This document shows, one piece after another, positions 39,179 through 49,832 of a DNA stretch of 52,342 bases. This stretch comes from an uncultured Bacillota bacterium (GTDB lineage Bacteria; Bacillota_I; Bacilli_A; RF39; UBA660). The stretch spans positions 1 to 52,342 of the forward strand of contig CAMJOB010000005.1 in assembly GCA_946407495.1 (NCBI GenBank). Direction: 5' to 3'. Numbering within the stretch: the first letter of the stretch is position 1; each line of letters starts with the position of its first letter. Made by a program: the position numbers and the translations under genes. Below the pieces are notes generated by a model. That model was given only the letters and a program-made list of their open reading frames with translations, ran no database searches and was not told the origin of the DNA.

Positions 39179-39598
39179 ATGACGCTATTTTGGGGAGTAC
39201 TATTTCTATTATTTGTAGTTATTGAATTGGCTACTGTTAATTTGGTGACTATATGGTTTGCAGTAGGTGCATTAGTTTCGTTATTTGTATCTTATTTTGT
39301 AGATAATGTAATAATTCAAACTGCTGTATTTATTGTAGTAAGTTTAATTAGTTTATTACTTACTAAACCAATACTTCGTAAGTTTAAAGTAGTTAATTTT
39401 GAACCTACTAATTCTGATAGATTTATTGGTAAAAAGGGTGATGTAGTTAAACGTATTACTCCAAAAGAAAAGGGAGAAGTTAAAGTACTTGGAACTATTT
39501 GGACAGCTACTAGTGATGAAACTTTAGAAGTTGGAGACGAAATAGAAGTCTTAAAGATAGACGGAGTAAAACTTATCGTCAAGAAAGAGGAGAAGTAA
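39179..39598 (+). CDS. NfeD-family membrane protein
   Basis: TM region + OB-fold 'GKKGDVVKRITPKEKGEVKVLGTIWTATSDETLEVGDEIEVLKIDGVKLIVK'; precedes SPFH gene. Confidence 0.88.
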   Translation: MTLFWGVLFLLFVVIELATVNLVTIWFAVGALVSLFVSYFVDNVIIQTAVFIVVSLISLLLTKPILRKFKVVNFEPTNSDRFIGKKGDVVKRITPKEKGEVKVLGTIWTATSDETLEVGDEIEVLKIDGVKLIVKKEEK

Positions 39599-39599
39599 T

Positions 39600-40487
39600 A
39601 TGGAATTTGGTTTTGTTTTAATTGGAGTTGTAATTCTAATTGGTATTTCTGGAATTAAAATTATTCCACAATCAAAAGCTTATGTTGTTGAAAGATTAGG
39701 AGCATATCATAGAACTATGCAAACTGGTCTTCATTATGTAGTACCTTTCTTTGAAAGAGTTGCTAATGTTGTTAGTTTAAAGGAAATCGTTAAAGATTTC
39801 GCACCACAACCTGTTATTACTAAAGATAACGTTACAATGCAAATTGATACTGTTGTTTATTTCCAAATAACAGATTCTAAGTTATATACTTATGGTGTTG
39901 AAAATCCTGTTAGTGCTATTGAAAACTTAACAGCAACAACACTACGTAATATTATTGGTGAGTTAGAGTTAGATGAAACACTAACTTCAAGAGATGTTAT
40001 TAATACTAAGATGAGAAGTATTCTTGATGAAGCTACTGATCCATGGGGAATTAAAGTTAACCGTGTAGAAGTTAAGAACATCTTACCTCCAAGAGATATT
40101 CAAGAAGCAATGGAAAAACAAATGCGTGCTGAACGTGAAAGACGTGAAGCTATCCTAAGAGCTGAAGGAGAAAAGAAAGCTGCTATTCTTACTGCTGAAG
40201 GAGAAAAAGAAAGTACTATTCTTCGTGCAGATGCTAGAAGAGAAGCTAAGATTAGAGAAGCTGAAGGTGAAGCTGAAGCTATTATTAAGATTCAAGAAGC
40301 TACTGCTCAAGGTCTTAAATTATTAAAAGAAGCTAATATGGATGAAGCTGTATTAAAACTAAAGAGTTATGAAGCTTTAGTTAATGTAAGTAATGGACAA
40401 TCAACTAAGATTATTATTCCAAGTGACTTACAAGCAATCGCAACTATTGGAACTACATTAAAAGAAACAATGAAAAATGATAAATAA
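39600..40487 (+). CDS. SPFH/Band-7 (stomatin-like, QmcA) protein
   Basis: 'IIPQSKAYVVERLGAYHRTMQTGLHYVVPFFERVANVVSLKE...RAEGEKKAAILTAEGEKES'. Confidence 0.94.
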   Translation: MEFGFVLIGVVILIGISGIKIIPQSKAYVVERLGAYHRTMQTGLHYVVPFFERVANVVSLKEIVKDFAPQPVITKDNVTMQIDTVVYFQITDSKLYTYGVENPVSAIENLTATTLRNIIGELELDETLTSRDVINTKMRSILDEATDPWGIKVNRVEVKNILPPRDIQEAMEKQMRAERERREAILRAEGEKKAAILTAEGEKESTILRADARREAKIREAEGEAEAIIKIQEATAQGLKLLKEANMDEAVLKLKSYEALVNVSNGQSTKIIIPSDLQAIATIGTTLKETMKNDK

Positions 40488-40512
40488 AAAAATACCCATT
40501 TGGGTATTTTTA
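40486..40512. terminator. Bidirectional terminator
   Basis: AAAAATACCCA-TT-TGGGTATTTTT. Confidence 0.88.
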
Positions 40513-40758
40513 TTTTGTATATAGATAAAGAATTACTTGAATAATTAATATTAATGGATTTAAAGTAATAAACTTTATCTTTTTTGTTTTATGATGAAAT
40601 ATAATCATTCCTAGGATTGAACCAATACTTCCACCAACTATTGATAATAAGATTAATACTTTTTCTGGTATTCTTTGTTTATTTTTAATAGCTGCGTATT
40701 TATCAAATCCATAGGTTAGGAACGAAATAATATTTATCGTAATTATGTATTCTATCAT
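40510..40758 (-). CDS. DUF1294-family membrane protein
   Basis: 'SFLTYGFDKYAAIKNKQRIPEKVLILLSIVGGSIGSILGMIIFHHKTKKIKF'. Confidence 0.9.
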   Translation of the reverse strand: MIEYIITINIISFLTYGFDKYAAIKNKQRIPEKVLILLSIVGGSIGSILGMIIFHHKTKKIKFITLNPLILIIQVILYLYTK

Positions 40759-41681
40759 AGTTTACTTCCTTGATAAGTATTTCTTCTTACCATTTCTTTA
40801 TCAATATCATTCATTACACAGAATTTCTTTATTAACCATTTAGGTTCTATTAAATCTTCTAATTTAGGATCTCCTGTAACTCTATGTATTACTATTTCTG
40901 GTCTTAATAATTCTAATTGATCTACTACAATATCAATATATTCTTCTTTTGTTAAGACATGGAACTTTTCTTTTTCATACATTATTTCTAATGGAGTATC
41001 CTTAGTAATACTTAACATATGTATCTTTATACCTTGAATATCTAATTTATTTAAATATCTTACAGTATTTAGCATATCTTCTTTAGTTTCGTATGGTAGG
41101 CCATTAATTATATGAACTATAACATCTATATTTCTTTTTCTTAATTCTTTTACCATAGATTCGAAACATTCTAGTGAATGACATCTGTTAATTAATTTTG
41201 TAGTTTCTTCTTTTATTGTTTGTAGGCCTAATTCTATTTGTAGATAGGTCTTTTTATTTAATTCTTCTAAATAATCTAGGCATTCATCTGAAATGGCATC
41301 TGGACGAGTAGCAATACTAATACCAACAACATTGTCTTGCTCTAAGACTTTGTTATGAAGTTCTCTTAGTTTTTCTACTGGTGCATAAGTATTTGTTCTT
41401 GCTTGAAAGTAACCAATATACTTAGCATTAGGCCATTTCTTAAGCATCATTTCTTTTCCTTCATTAAATTGTTTTTCTATATCATCTACTGGATTACCAG
41501 CAAATTCTCCAGAACCAGTTTTAGAGCAATATATACATCCTCCAAAACCTACAGTTCCATCGATATTAGGACAAGTAAATCCAGCATTTAAACTGACTTT
41601 GAATATCTTACTATTAAACTTTTCTTTATAGAAATAATCTAGAGTATGATATCTCTTATTTGTATTTGAATATTTAAACAT
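40755..41681 (-). CDS. Radical SAM protein, YhcC/TIGR01212 type
   Basis: 'VSLNAGFTCPNIDGTVGFGGCIYCSKTGSGEFAG', 'KYIGYFQARTNTYAP', 'LGLQTIKEET'. Confidence 0.92.
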   Translation of the reverse strand: MFKYSNTNKRYHTLDYFYKEKFNSKIFKVSLNAGFTCPNIDGTVGFGGCIYCSKTGSGEFAGNPVDDIEKQFNEGKEMMLKKWPNAKYIGYFQARTNTYAPVEKLRELHNKVLEQDNVVGISIATRPDAISDECLDYLEELNKKTYLQIELGLQTIKEETTKLINRCHSLECFESMVKELRKRNIDVIVHIINGLPYETKEDMLNTVRYLNKLDIQGIKIHMLSITKDTPLEIMYEKEKFHVLTKEEYIDIVVDQLELLRPEIVIHRVTGDPKLEDLIEPKWLIKKFCVMNDIDKEMVRRNTYQGSKL

Positions 41682-42844
41682 TAAACCTCAAATATAGTAT
41701 AGATATAGATTGCTTTAATAAGATCGAATGGTCTTGTGATTATTTTACTTTTTACTTTTTCATATTCTTGTGCTTGTAATAATTTAAAGATACTTAATAC
41801 TGAGTTCTTTTCTTTACTTTTTAATTGTTTTCTTACTTCGTGTTTTAATACTCTATTAAATCTTTTACAAGTATAGATTTTAGAATCATCAATATTGAAT
41901 TTATATCCTGTATCTTCAATACCTTTTAAGATAATGTTATCTTTTAAATCTTGTGGTAATTCGATACGTTTTTCAAATTCTTTAATAGCATCTTTAGTAT
42001 TAAATACTTTATCTAAGATATATTTATATGTTTCTTCATATTTAGTTTTAAATTTATGTACTTCATTTAATCTAAATGTATAATGGTTACCTTCAAATTT
42101 ACCAAATACTTTCATAGTATCGTTATAACCATATTTCATATTTAATCTTGAGTATTCTGCATCGAATACTAAGAAGTTGCTTAGATTATTTCTAGGACTA
42201 ATAATAGTTTGTTTTACTTTCTTTTTAGTTTTTCTTTTTAATCCTACTTCATGTAAGTCTACTACGATTACTTCATCTGCACCCATATCTATAGCTAGAT
42301 TAATAGGTAAGTTATCATAGTATCCTCCATCTACATATTCTTCTCCATCAATTTTCTTTGTTTTAAATGCGGGGAAGCAAGATGCAGATGCTAGAATATA
42401 GTCTCCTAGTTTATCTTTTGGTATATCTTTCTTTTGTAATAATAATGGTTTCTTTGTAGTTAAGTTATAAGTAACTAGACCATAATTAATTTTAGAATTA
42501 TAGAAACGATTTATTTTTAAATTCTTATTTATTAATTCTTGTAGTTCTTTTACTTCTGTTCCTCCATCATTTATAAAGTTTTTTACAAAACCTTTATATA
42601 GAGTGATTAATTTACTACTATTATTAAATTCACTACCAAATATATTTTTATAATTTAAGTTTTTCCATACATGAATTGCTCTAAAATATGTGTTTTGGGT
42701 AATTAAGGCACCATTTATGGCACCACTTGATGTACCTGTAACTATATCAAATTTAATACCTAATTGTTGTAGAGCTCTCCATACTCCGATTTGGTAGGAT
42801 CCTTTACTTCCTCCACCGGATAAAACTAATGCTTTCATAGACAC
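41681..42844 (-). CDS. Patatin-like phospholipase
   Basis: 'ALVLSGGGSKGSYQIGVWRAL', 'GTSSGAINGALI', 'DGGYYDNLPI' catalytic dyad motifs. Confidence 0.93.
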   Translation of the reverse strand: MSMKALVLSGGGSKGSYQIGVWRALQQLGIKFDIVTGTSSGAINGALITQNTYFRAIHVWKNLNYKNIFGSEFNNSSKLITLYKGFVKNFINDGGTEVKELQELINKNLKINRFYNSKINYGLVTYNLTTKKPLLLQKKDIPKDKLGDYILASASCFPAFKTKKIDGEEYVDGGYYDNLPINLAIDMGADEVIVVDLHEVGLKRKTKKKVKQTIISPRNNLSNFLVFDAEYSRLNMKYGYNDTMKVFGKFEGNHYTFRLNEVHKFKTKYEETYKYILDKVFNTKDAIKEFEKRIELPQDLKDNIILKGIEDTGYKFNIDDSKIYTCKRFNRVLKHEVRKQLKSKEKNSVLSIFKLLQAQEYEKVKSKIITRPFDLIKAIYIYTIFEV

Positions 42845-42938
42845 CTCTTAACTGTCAAAATCTAGTAAATCATACCACAAATTCGGTTAAAAATCAATTT
42901 GGGTATGTTATACTTGATATAGTAGGAGAATTATAGCT

Positions 42939-44066
42939 ATGTCAACAGTTCGTAAGATAAAATTGAAATCACCGATAGTTAAAATTCTTAAGACGATTTT
43001 ATTTATAATCGTTCTTCTTTTAGGTGTGTTCTTATTTTATCGTTATGAGATTTATACAATTAAAAAATTAGGATATAGTGAAGAATCAAGTAATTATATA
43101 TTATTTCATGGATTAAAAGATTATGTTGAACCTTTAGGTGAGAATAAGACTTTAAATGAAGCATTCTCTAGTACTGATTATAAAGAAGAAAATCTTGATC
43201 ATTATAAGAGTATTAAATATGTTAAACAAGATTATTTTATTTCTAATATTAATGCTTTAGTAGATAAAGGTTATTCTAATAGAAATATTAATATGATATT
43301 TGCACATGGTAATGGTGAAGATGTTAGAGAGTTTGCTAAAAGAGATAAGATTCGTTATTTGGAAGAGTTTTTCTCAATATCATATGCTAAGTTACGTAAT
43401 TATGATCGTTATGTTAAATATTCAGATGAGACTGGTGAAGATGATGATGTTACTGTATTAATAGTTAATCTTGATTTAGATAAAGAAAATTATGTAGATC
43501 CTACTATAGTTAAAGAGTTTAGTATGACTATGTTGGTTAATAAACATAGACAATTACAAGAAGATTTTGAACCTGATAATTTAGTAAAGATACCAGAACC
43601 TTATGCAAGTGATAATAATTTATTGGGTGTTAGAGAAGCAGTAGATGCATTTAAATTAATGTATAATGCTGCTAAAGATGAAGGGTATGGAATAGTTATT
43701 AATTCTGCATATCGTAGTTACAAGGATCAAGAAGAGACTTGTAATACATATCGTGATTTATATGGTGAGAATTATGTTACTAATTATGTAGCTCGTCCTG
43801 GTTTTTCTGAACATCAAACTGGTTTAGGTTTTGATATTGGTAGTACAACAGTTAATGTATTTAGAAATTCTAAGGAATATCAATGGATGTTAGATAATGC
43901 TTATAAGTATGGCTTTATCTTACGTTTTCCACAAAAATTTGTTACTTATACTGGATTTAATCCAGAACCATGGCATTATCGTTATGTAGGAAAAGAGATT
44001 TCTACATATATTCATGAGCACGATATACCTTATGAAGAATATTATGCGATGTTTTTAGACGAATAA
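42939..44066 (+). CDS. VanY-type D-alanyl-D-alanine carboxypeptidase, membrane anchored
   Basis: 'VINSAYRSYKDQEETCN', 'RPGFSEHQTGLGFDIGS', 'PEPWHYRYVGKEIS'. Confidence 0.93.
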   Translation: MSTVRKIKLKSPIVKILKTILFIIVLLLGVFLFYRYEIYTIKKLGYSEESSNYILFHGLKDYVEPLGENKTLNEAFSSTDYKEENLDHYKSIKYVKQDYFISNINALVDKGYSNRNINMIFAHGNGEDVREFAKRDKIRYLEEFFSISYAKLRNYDRYVKYSDETGEDDDVTVLIVNLDLDKENYVDPTIVKEFSMTMLVNKHRQLQEDFEPDNLVKIPEPYASDNNLLGVREAVDAFKLMYNAAKDEGYGIVINSAYRSYKDQEETCNTYRDLYGENYVTNYVARPGFSEHQTGLGFDIGSTTVNVFRNSKEYQWMLDNAYKYGFILRFPQKFVTYTGFNPEPWHYRYVGKEISTYIHEHDIPYEEYYAMFLDE

Positions 44067-44124
44067 ATATTGGAATATTGTTTCTGATATGTTATTATGT
44101 TATTAAGAATAAGAAGGTGTTTAT

Positions 44125-46545
44125 ATGTATCCACTTGGGAAGCAATTTGAGATTGATTCTGCTAAGAGTAAAAGTGATGCAAAGAATGTTTTTCAAGGGA
44201 ACTGTTATCGTATCTCTGTAATCAGTGATCGTGTAGTTCGTCTTGAATATTCAGCAACTAATGCATTTGTAGACAATCCAACACAACTTATTAAGAAACG
44301 TGATCTGGGTAAGCCAGATTTTGGTGTGCGTCAAGATGATAATATTTTGGAAATTACTACAAAATATTTCGTTTTAACATACGTAAAAGGTCAACCTTAC
44401 TTAGGTACTAAGATGGATCCAACTAAGAATTTAAAAATAACCCTTCGTAGTAGAGAAAAAGATAGACAAAAAGATTGGTATTACGGACATCCTGAAATTC
44501 GTAATATGAATGGTAATATGGTTTCTGTAGACTTTGGTATTCCTCGTGAATTACAAAAAGGTCTATATTCATTAGATGGATTTGCTTCTATCGATGATAG
44601 TAATAGTAGAATTATTATTAATGATGGTACTTTACTAGAACCTATTGAAGGTCATTATGATATATATGTATTCATGTATGATAAAGACTTTAGACAAGCT
44701 TTATTTGATTATTTTAAAATGACTGGATCTCCATCATTAATTCCTCGTTATGCTTTAGGAAACTGGTGGAGTAGAAATGTTACTTATGATGAAAAAGGGG
44801 TAGAAGATTTAGTTCGTAAATTCGAAAAGAAAAAAATCCCTTTATCTGTATTATTGTTTGATCATGACTGGCATTATCGTAATGTTGGTGAATATAAAGG
44901 ATTAAAAGTAGGTTATACATTTAACAAAGCTTTATTCCCTAATCCTAAAGCTATGACTGATAATCTTCATAGTAAAGGTATTCGTGTAGGATTAGTAGTT
45001 GATCCTATGGGTGGATTCTATCCACATGAAACATATTATAAGCAAGCATCTGAATATTTAGAGATTTTGGATTCTAAGGTAATATTATTTGATCCATTAA
45101 ATCCTAAAGTACTAGATGTATTATTTAAAATATTCTTGCACCCTCTAGAAGCTCAGGGAATTGATTTCTTCTGGAATGATAGTATGGGTGGAGGAGACGT
45201 TAATAAGTTATGGGCTATTAATCATTATATGTACTTAGATAGTGGTAGAGGTACTGCTCAAAGACCTATGTTACTTTCTCGTAATGGTTTATGTGCTCCA
45301 CATCGTTATCCTGTTTTATATGGTGGTTCAAGTGAAGTTAGTTGGGCTGCTTTAAAGAGTTTACCCTTCCAATATTTGAATGCTGCTAATATTGGTGTAA
45401 GTTGGTGGAGTCATGATGTTGGTGGAAATCATGGTGGTGTAGAAGATGGTGAGTTATATATCCGTTATCTACAATTAGGTGTTTTCTCTCCAATTCTAAG
45501 ATTCCATGGAGCAAGAGGTCCATATTATAAACGTGAACCTTGGTTATGGGATGTTAAGACAGAGAATATTGCTGCTGACTATTTAAGATTACGTCACCGC
45601 TTTATTCCTTATCTATATACAGAAGCATATAATTATACAAAGAGTGGTACTCCATTAATTCAACCATTCTACTATAACTATATGTGGGTTTATGATGATG
45701 AATTATATCGTAACCAATATTATTTTGGTTCTCAATTATTAGTATGTCCTATATTAGATAAGAAAGATCGTACTATGAACCGTACAGTACATCGTTTCTT
45801 TATACCAGATGGTGTTTGGTATGATTTCGTTACTGGTAAGAAATTCCCAGGAAATAGAAAATATACTTCATTCTTTAAAGAGAGTGAGTATCCTGTATTT
45901 GCACATGCTGGTAGTATTATTCCTTTAGGTAACCGAAGTGATTATAACAATACTGGTTTACCAACTGATCTTGAAGTACAAATCTTCCCTGGAGTATCTA
46001 ATACTTATACTCTATATGAAGATGATGGAGTTACTTCAATGTATCGTGAAGGATATTATTTAAAGACTAATATAGATTATAACTACTTAAAGAATAACTA
46101 TACTGTAATATTTAGATCTGTTGATGGTAAGAGTGGTATCGTACCTGAGACACGTAATTATAAATTAGTATTCCGTAATACTAAACAAGCTACTGATGTT
46201 ATTGCTTATTTCAATTCTACACAAATTGAAACTGAAAACTATGTAGATGGAAATGACTTTATTGTTAAGATTAAGAATTGTCCTACAGTTGGTCAATTAT
46301 CTGTTAACTGTAAGGGTAAAGATATTGAAATTGATGCGGTTCGTTTGATTAATGATGAAGTTAATAGTATTTTAATGGATCTTAAGATTGATACTTATTT
46401 AAAAGAAGATATAGCTGCTACTATGTTTAGTAATGAATCTATTAGTAGAAAACGTATTGCGATTCGTAAGATGAAGAAGAGAGGGTTAGATAAGAACTAT
46501 ATTTCTCTATTCTTACGATTATTAGAGTATATTAGTGAAGTTTAG
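44125..46545 (+). CDS. Glycoside hydrolase family 31 (alpha-glucosidase-like)
   Basis: 'PLSVLLFDHDWH', 'IDFFWNDSMGGG' (nucleophile D), 'GVSWWSHDVGGNHGG' (acid/base), 'LRFHGARGPYYKREPW'. Confidence 0.93.
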   Translation: MYPLGKQFEIDSAKSKSDAKNVFQGNCYRISVISDRVVRLEYSATNAFVDNPTQLIKKRDLGKPDFGVRQDDNILEITTKYFVLTYVKGQPYLGTKMDPTKNLKITLRSREKDRQKDWYYGHPEIRNMNGNMVSVDFGIPRELQKGLYSLDGFASIDDSNSRIIINDGTLLEPIEGHYDIYVFMYDKDFRQALFDYFKMTGSPSLIPRYALGNWWSRNVTYDEKGVEDLVRKFEKKKIPLSVLLFDHDWHYRNVGEYKGLKVGYTFNKALFPNPKAMTDNLHSKGIRVGLVVDPMGGFYPHETYYKQASEYLEILDSKVILFDPLNPKVLDVLFKIFLHPLEAQGIDFFWNDSMGGGDVNKLWAINHYMYLDSGRGTAQRPMLLSRNGLCAPHRYPVLYGGSSEVSWAALKSLPFQYLNAANIGVSWWSHDVGGNHGGVEDGELYIRYLQLGVFSPILRFHGARGPYYKREPWLWDVKTENIAADYLRLRHRFIPYLYTEAYNYTKSGTPLIQPFYYNYMWVYDDELYRNQYYFGSQLLVCPILDKKDRTMNRTVHRFFIPDGVWYDFVTGKKFPGNRKYTSFFKESEYPVFAHAGSIIPLGNRSDYNNTGLPTDLEVQIFPGVSNTYTLYEDDGVTSMYREGYYLKTNIDYNYLKNNYTVIFRSVDGKSGIVPETRNYKLVFRNTKQATDVIAYFNSTQIETENYVDGNDFIVKIKNCPTVGQLSVNCKGKDIEIDAVRLINDEVNSILMDLKIDTYLKEDIAATMFSNESISRKRIAIRKMKKRGLDKNYISLFLRLLEYISEV

Positions 46546-46546
46546 T

Positions 46547-46577
46547 AAAAAATGCTTGTAATATAAGCATTTTTTTA
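46547..46577 (+). terminator. Terminator after GH31 gene
   Basis: AAAAAATGCTT-GTAATAT-AAGCATTTTTT. Confidence 0.85.
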
Positions 46578-46589
46578 CTATAATATGAT

Positions 46590-46806
46590 TAGTTTTTGAA
46601 ATATTGTTAGTAGTAGTAGCAATTGTTTTAGTGCAAAGAGAACTCGTGGTTGGGTGTAAACGAGTGGCTAAAGGTTGTGAACTTGACTAATTTGGTAATA
46701 TTAAGGGTAAGACCTTTATCTCTATTAAAGCTGCATGTGTTATCATGAAGTAAGGTGGTACCGCGATTATTCGTCCTTATAGAAATATAAGGGCGATTTT
46801 TTTTGG
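46590..46806 (+). promoter_or_regulatory. T-box leader (tRNA-Leu responsive)
   Basis: Core 'AAGGTGGTACCGCG'; specifier GTGAA-CTT-G gives CUU (Leu) at 46682-46684; terminator TCGTCCTTATA...TATAAGGGCGA + T8. Confidence 0.9.
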
Positions 46807-46814
46807 AGGTTATT

Positions 46815-47177
46815 ATGAAACAAGAATTAATTTTATTCCTGGCAACTTTTTTTATAGTTTGGTTGATTTATCAAATATTTATAGTTTCAAAAACTAAGAA
46901 AAATCGAAAGAATGGTGTTATTAAACATCCTACAGAGATTCTTTATTTAGTATCTGTCTATAAATTAGACTTAAAGGAAGTAAACTATAATCTGCTGCTG
47001 CAGGTAATGGCCGTAGTATCTGCATTCGATATAGCATTATTAGTTTCTATGTGTAAACTGATAAAAGGATATTTATTAAGTATCGTTTTATGTATTGTCG
47101 GCGCAATTATTCTAATATTAGTAACATATCACATTGTTTATTTATTTTTTAGAAAGAAGGGAAAGAGAAATGATTAA
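46815..47177 (+). CDS. Uncharacterised two- or three-TM membrane protein in the leucine T-box operon
   Basis: GGAGG SD then ATG at 46815; hydrophobic segments [20 protein letters not shown] and [28 protein letters not shown]; overlaps leuS by 8 nt. Confidence 0.75.
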   Translation: MKQELILFLATFFIVWLIYQIFIVSKTKKNRKNGVIKHPTEILYLVSVYKLDLKEVNYNLLLQVMAVVSAFDIALLVSMCKLIKGYLLSIVLCIVGAIILILVTYHIVYLFFRKKGKRND

Positions 47178-49563
47178 TTTTAATGAAATTGAAGCAAAAT
47201 GGCAAAAGAAATGGGAAGAAGACGGAATATATAAATTTGATCCAAAGAGTAAAAAAGAAAAATATTACTGTTTGGAAATGTTTAGTTATCCAAGTGGTGC
47301 TAAACTACATATGGGTCACTGGTATAACTATGGTGTAACTGATACATTCGCTAGATTTAAGAGAATGACTGGATATAACTTATTCCATCCAATGGGATTT
47401 GATGCATTTGGTCTTCCTGCTGAAAACTATGCAATTAAAACTGGTATTCATCCAGCTATTAGTACAAATCAAAATATTGATACTATGGAAGGACAATTAA
47501 AGAGAATTGGTGCTACTTGGGATTGGGATTATGAAGTTAAGACTTGTAACCCTGATTACTATAAGTGGACTCAATGGACTTTCTTACAATTATATAAGCA
47601 TGGTTTAGCTTATAAGAAAGATGCTCCTGTTAACTTCTGTCCTAAGTGTCAAACAGTTCTTGCTAATGAGCAAGTTATTGGTGGAGAATGTGAAAGATGT
47701 GGTTCTACTGTAATTCGTAAGAACATGGATCAATGGTTCTTTAAGATTACTGATTATGCTGAAGAATTATTACAAGGTCTTGATGATCTAGATTGGCCTG
47801 AAAGAACTAAGTCATTACAACGTAACTGGATTGGTAAGAGTAAAGGTGCTTATGTAGATTTCCAAGTTGATGGAACTGATAAGAAATTTACTGTATTTAC
47901 TACTCGTTGTGATACTTTATTTGGAGCTACTTATTGTGTACTTGCTCCTGAACATGAATTAGTAGATCAAATTACTAGTAAAAAACAAAAGAAAGCAGTA
48001 GAAGAATATAAGATTGCTGCAAGTAAACAAAGTGAAATTGAAAGAACTAGTACAACTAAGGAAAAAACTGGTGTATGGACTGGTGCTTATGCAATTAACC
48101 CAGTAAATGACAAGAAGATTCCTATTTGGATTAGTGATTATGTATTATCTACTTATGGTACTGGTGCTATTATGGCAGTTCCTGCACATGATGAAAGAGA
48201 TTATGACTTTGCTAAGAAGTTTGATCTTGAAATTATCCAAGTACTTGAAGGTGGAGATATCTCTAAAGAAGCATATGTTGAGGATGGTACTCATATCAAT
48301 TCTGGATTCTTAGATGGTATGAATAAAGAAGATGCTATTGCTAAGATGTGTGAATTCTTAGAGGAAAAGAAGATTGGTAAAGCAACTACTACTTATAAAT
48401 TAAGAGACTGGTTAGTATCTCGTCAAAGATATTGGGGAGCTCCAATTCCAATTATTTATTGTGATAAGTGTGGAATGGTTCCTGTACCAGAAGAAGATTT
48501 ACCAGTTACATTACCAATGGATGCTGAATTTACTCCAGATGGAGAAAGTCCATTAAAGAAATGCGAATCATTTATGAAATGTAAGTGTCCTAAGTGTGGA
48601 GGCGATGCTCGTAGAGAAGCCGATACATTAGATACATTTGTATGTTCAAGTTGGTATTTCTTACGTTATCCAGATGCTAACAATAGTAAGAAAGCATTTG
48701 ATTCAAAGATTATTAATAAGATGTTACCTGTTGATAAATATGTTGGTGGTGTAGAACATGCCTGCATGCACTTAATCTATGCAAGATTCTATGCTAAAGC
48801 ATTTCGTGATATGGGATTCTTAAACTTCGATGAACCATTTAAATCATTAGTACATCAAGGTCTAATCTTAGGACCAGATGGTGAAAAGATGAGTAAATCT
48901 AAAGGTAATACTGTTGCTCCAGATCCACTTGTTGAAGAATTTGGTTCAGATGTATTAAGAGGATACTTAATGTTTGGATTTAACTATGTTGAAGGTGGTC
49001 CATGGACTGATGATGGAATTGTTTCAATTAATAAATTCTATCGTAAAGTTGAACGTTTAGTTGAATCTATGACTGAAGATACTACTCGTATTCCTGAAAT
49101 TGATAAGGTATTACATAACTCAATTAAATGTATCCGTAATGATATTGAGAAGTTCCAATTCAATACTTCAATGTCTAAGATTATGGAATACTCTAATGCA
49201 TTAGTTAAATATGAAGAAAAAGGAATTCCAAGATATTATATTGAACAATTATTATTAATCTTAGCTCCATTTGCTCCTCATATTACTGAAGAGTTATGGG
49301 CTCATATTGGTAATGAATATTCTATTCATAATCAAGATTATCCAGATTATGATGAATCAGTACTTGTTGAAAGTGAAAAAGAAATTGCAGTACAAGTTAA
49401 TGGTAAATTAAGAGGTACTGTTATGATTCATGTTGATGATAGTGAAGATGTTATTAAAGAAAAAGCTATGAAGAACGAAAATGTTGCTAAAAACATTGAT
49501 GGAAAAGAAGTAGTTAAAGTTATTATCATCAAGGATAAGATTGTTAATATCGTTGTTAAATAA
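47170..49563 (+). CDS. leuS: Leucyl-tRNA synthetase
   Basis: '[34 protein letters not shown]', '[13 protein letters not shown]', '[16 protein letters not shown]'. Start corrected from 47134 to 47170. Confidence 0.97.
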   Translation: MINFNEIEAKWQKKWEEDGIYKFDPKSKKEKYYCLEMFSYPSGAKLHMGHWYNYGVTDTFARFKRMTGYNLFHPMGFDAFGLPAENYAIKTGIHPAISTNQNIDTMEGQLKRIGATWDWDYEVKTCNPDYYKWTQWTFLQLYKHGLAYKKDAPVNFCPKCQTVLANEQVIGGECERCGSTVIRKNMDQWFFKITDYAEELLQGLDDLDWPERTKSLQRNWIGKSKGAYVDFQVDGTDKKFTVFTTRCDTLFGATYCVLAPEHELVDQITSKKQKKAVEEYKIAASKQSEIERTSTTKEKTGVWTGAYAINPVNDKKIPIWISDYVLSTYGTGAIMAVPAHDERDYDFAKKFDLEIIQVLEGGDISKEAYVEDGTHINSGFLDGMNKEDAIAKMCEFLEEKKIGKATTTYKLRDWLVSRQRYWGAPIPIIYCDKCGMVPVPEEDLPVTLPMDAEFTPDGESPLKKCESFMKCKCPKCGGDARREADTLDTFVCSSWYFLRYPDANNSKKAFDSKIINKMLPVDKYVGGVEHACMHLIYARFYAKAFRDMGFLNFDEPFKSLVHQGLILGPDGEKMSKSKGNTVAPDPLVEEFGSDVLRGYLMFGFNYVEGGPWTDDGIVSINKFYRKVERLVESMTEDTTRIPEIDKVLHNSIKCIRNDIEKFQFNTSMSKIMEYSNALVKYEEKGIPRYYIEQLLLILAPFAPHITEELWAHIGNEYSIHNQDYPDYDESVLVESEKEIAVQVNGKLRGTVMIHVDDSEDVIKEKAMKNENVAKNIDGKEVVKVIIIKDKIVNIVVK

Positions 49564-49592
49564 TAAAAAGTCGATTAATTTCGACTTTTTTT
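49564..49592 (+). terminator. Terminator of leuS
   Basis: AAAAAGTCGA-TTAATT-TCGACTTTTT. Confidence 0.88.
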
Positions 49593-49628
49593 ATTGTGTT
49601 TATTTCTTAGTATTATATTGGTGATAAT

Positions 49629-49796
49629 GTGAAAGTAAAATTATTTGATTGTGAGGATGAGACTGATTTAGAAGAGAGTGTTAATGAGTTTTTAAGTACT
49701 ATTAATGATGTTGTTGATATTAAATATCAAGTATCAGTATCTGTTTTTAGTGAAGAACAGATATTTTGTTTCTCTGCTATGATTGTATATTATTAG
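49629..49796 (+). CDS. Cse60-like small protein (sporulation-associated family; not in supplied track)
   Basis: GTG start; (M)KVKLFDCEDETDLEESVNEFLSTINDVVDIKYQVSVSVFSEEQIFCFSAMIVYY*, matching the Cse60 pattern KVKLF..-DLE..-NEF-..-DIKYQV-..-E-QI-CFSAMI-Y as I recall it. Confidence 0.75.
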   Translation: MKVKLFDCEDETDLEESVNEFLSTINDVVDIKYQVSVSVFSEEQIFCFSAMIVYY

Positions 49797-49832
49797 TCAA
49801 TATGTGCTATAATGAAGATAGTGGAGGAGTAT

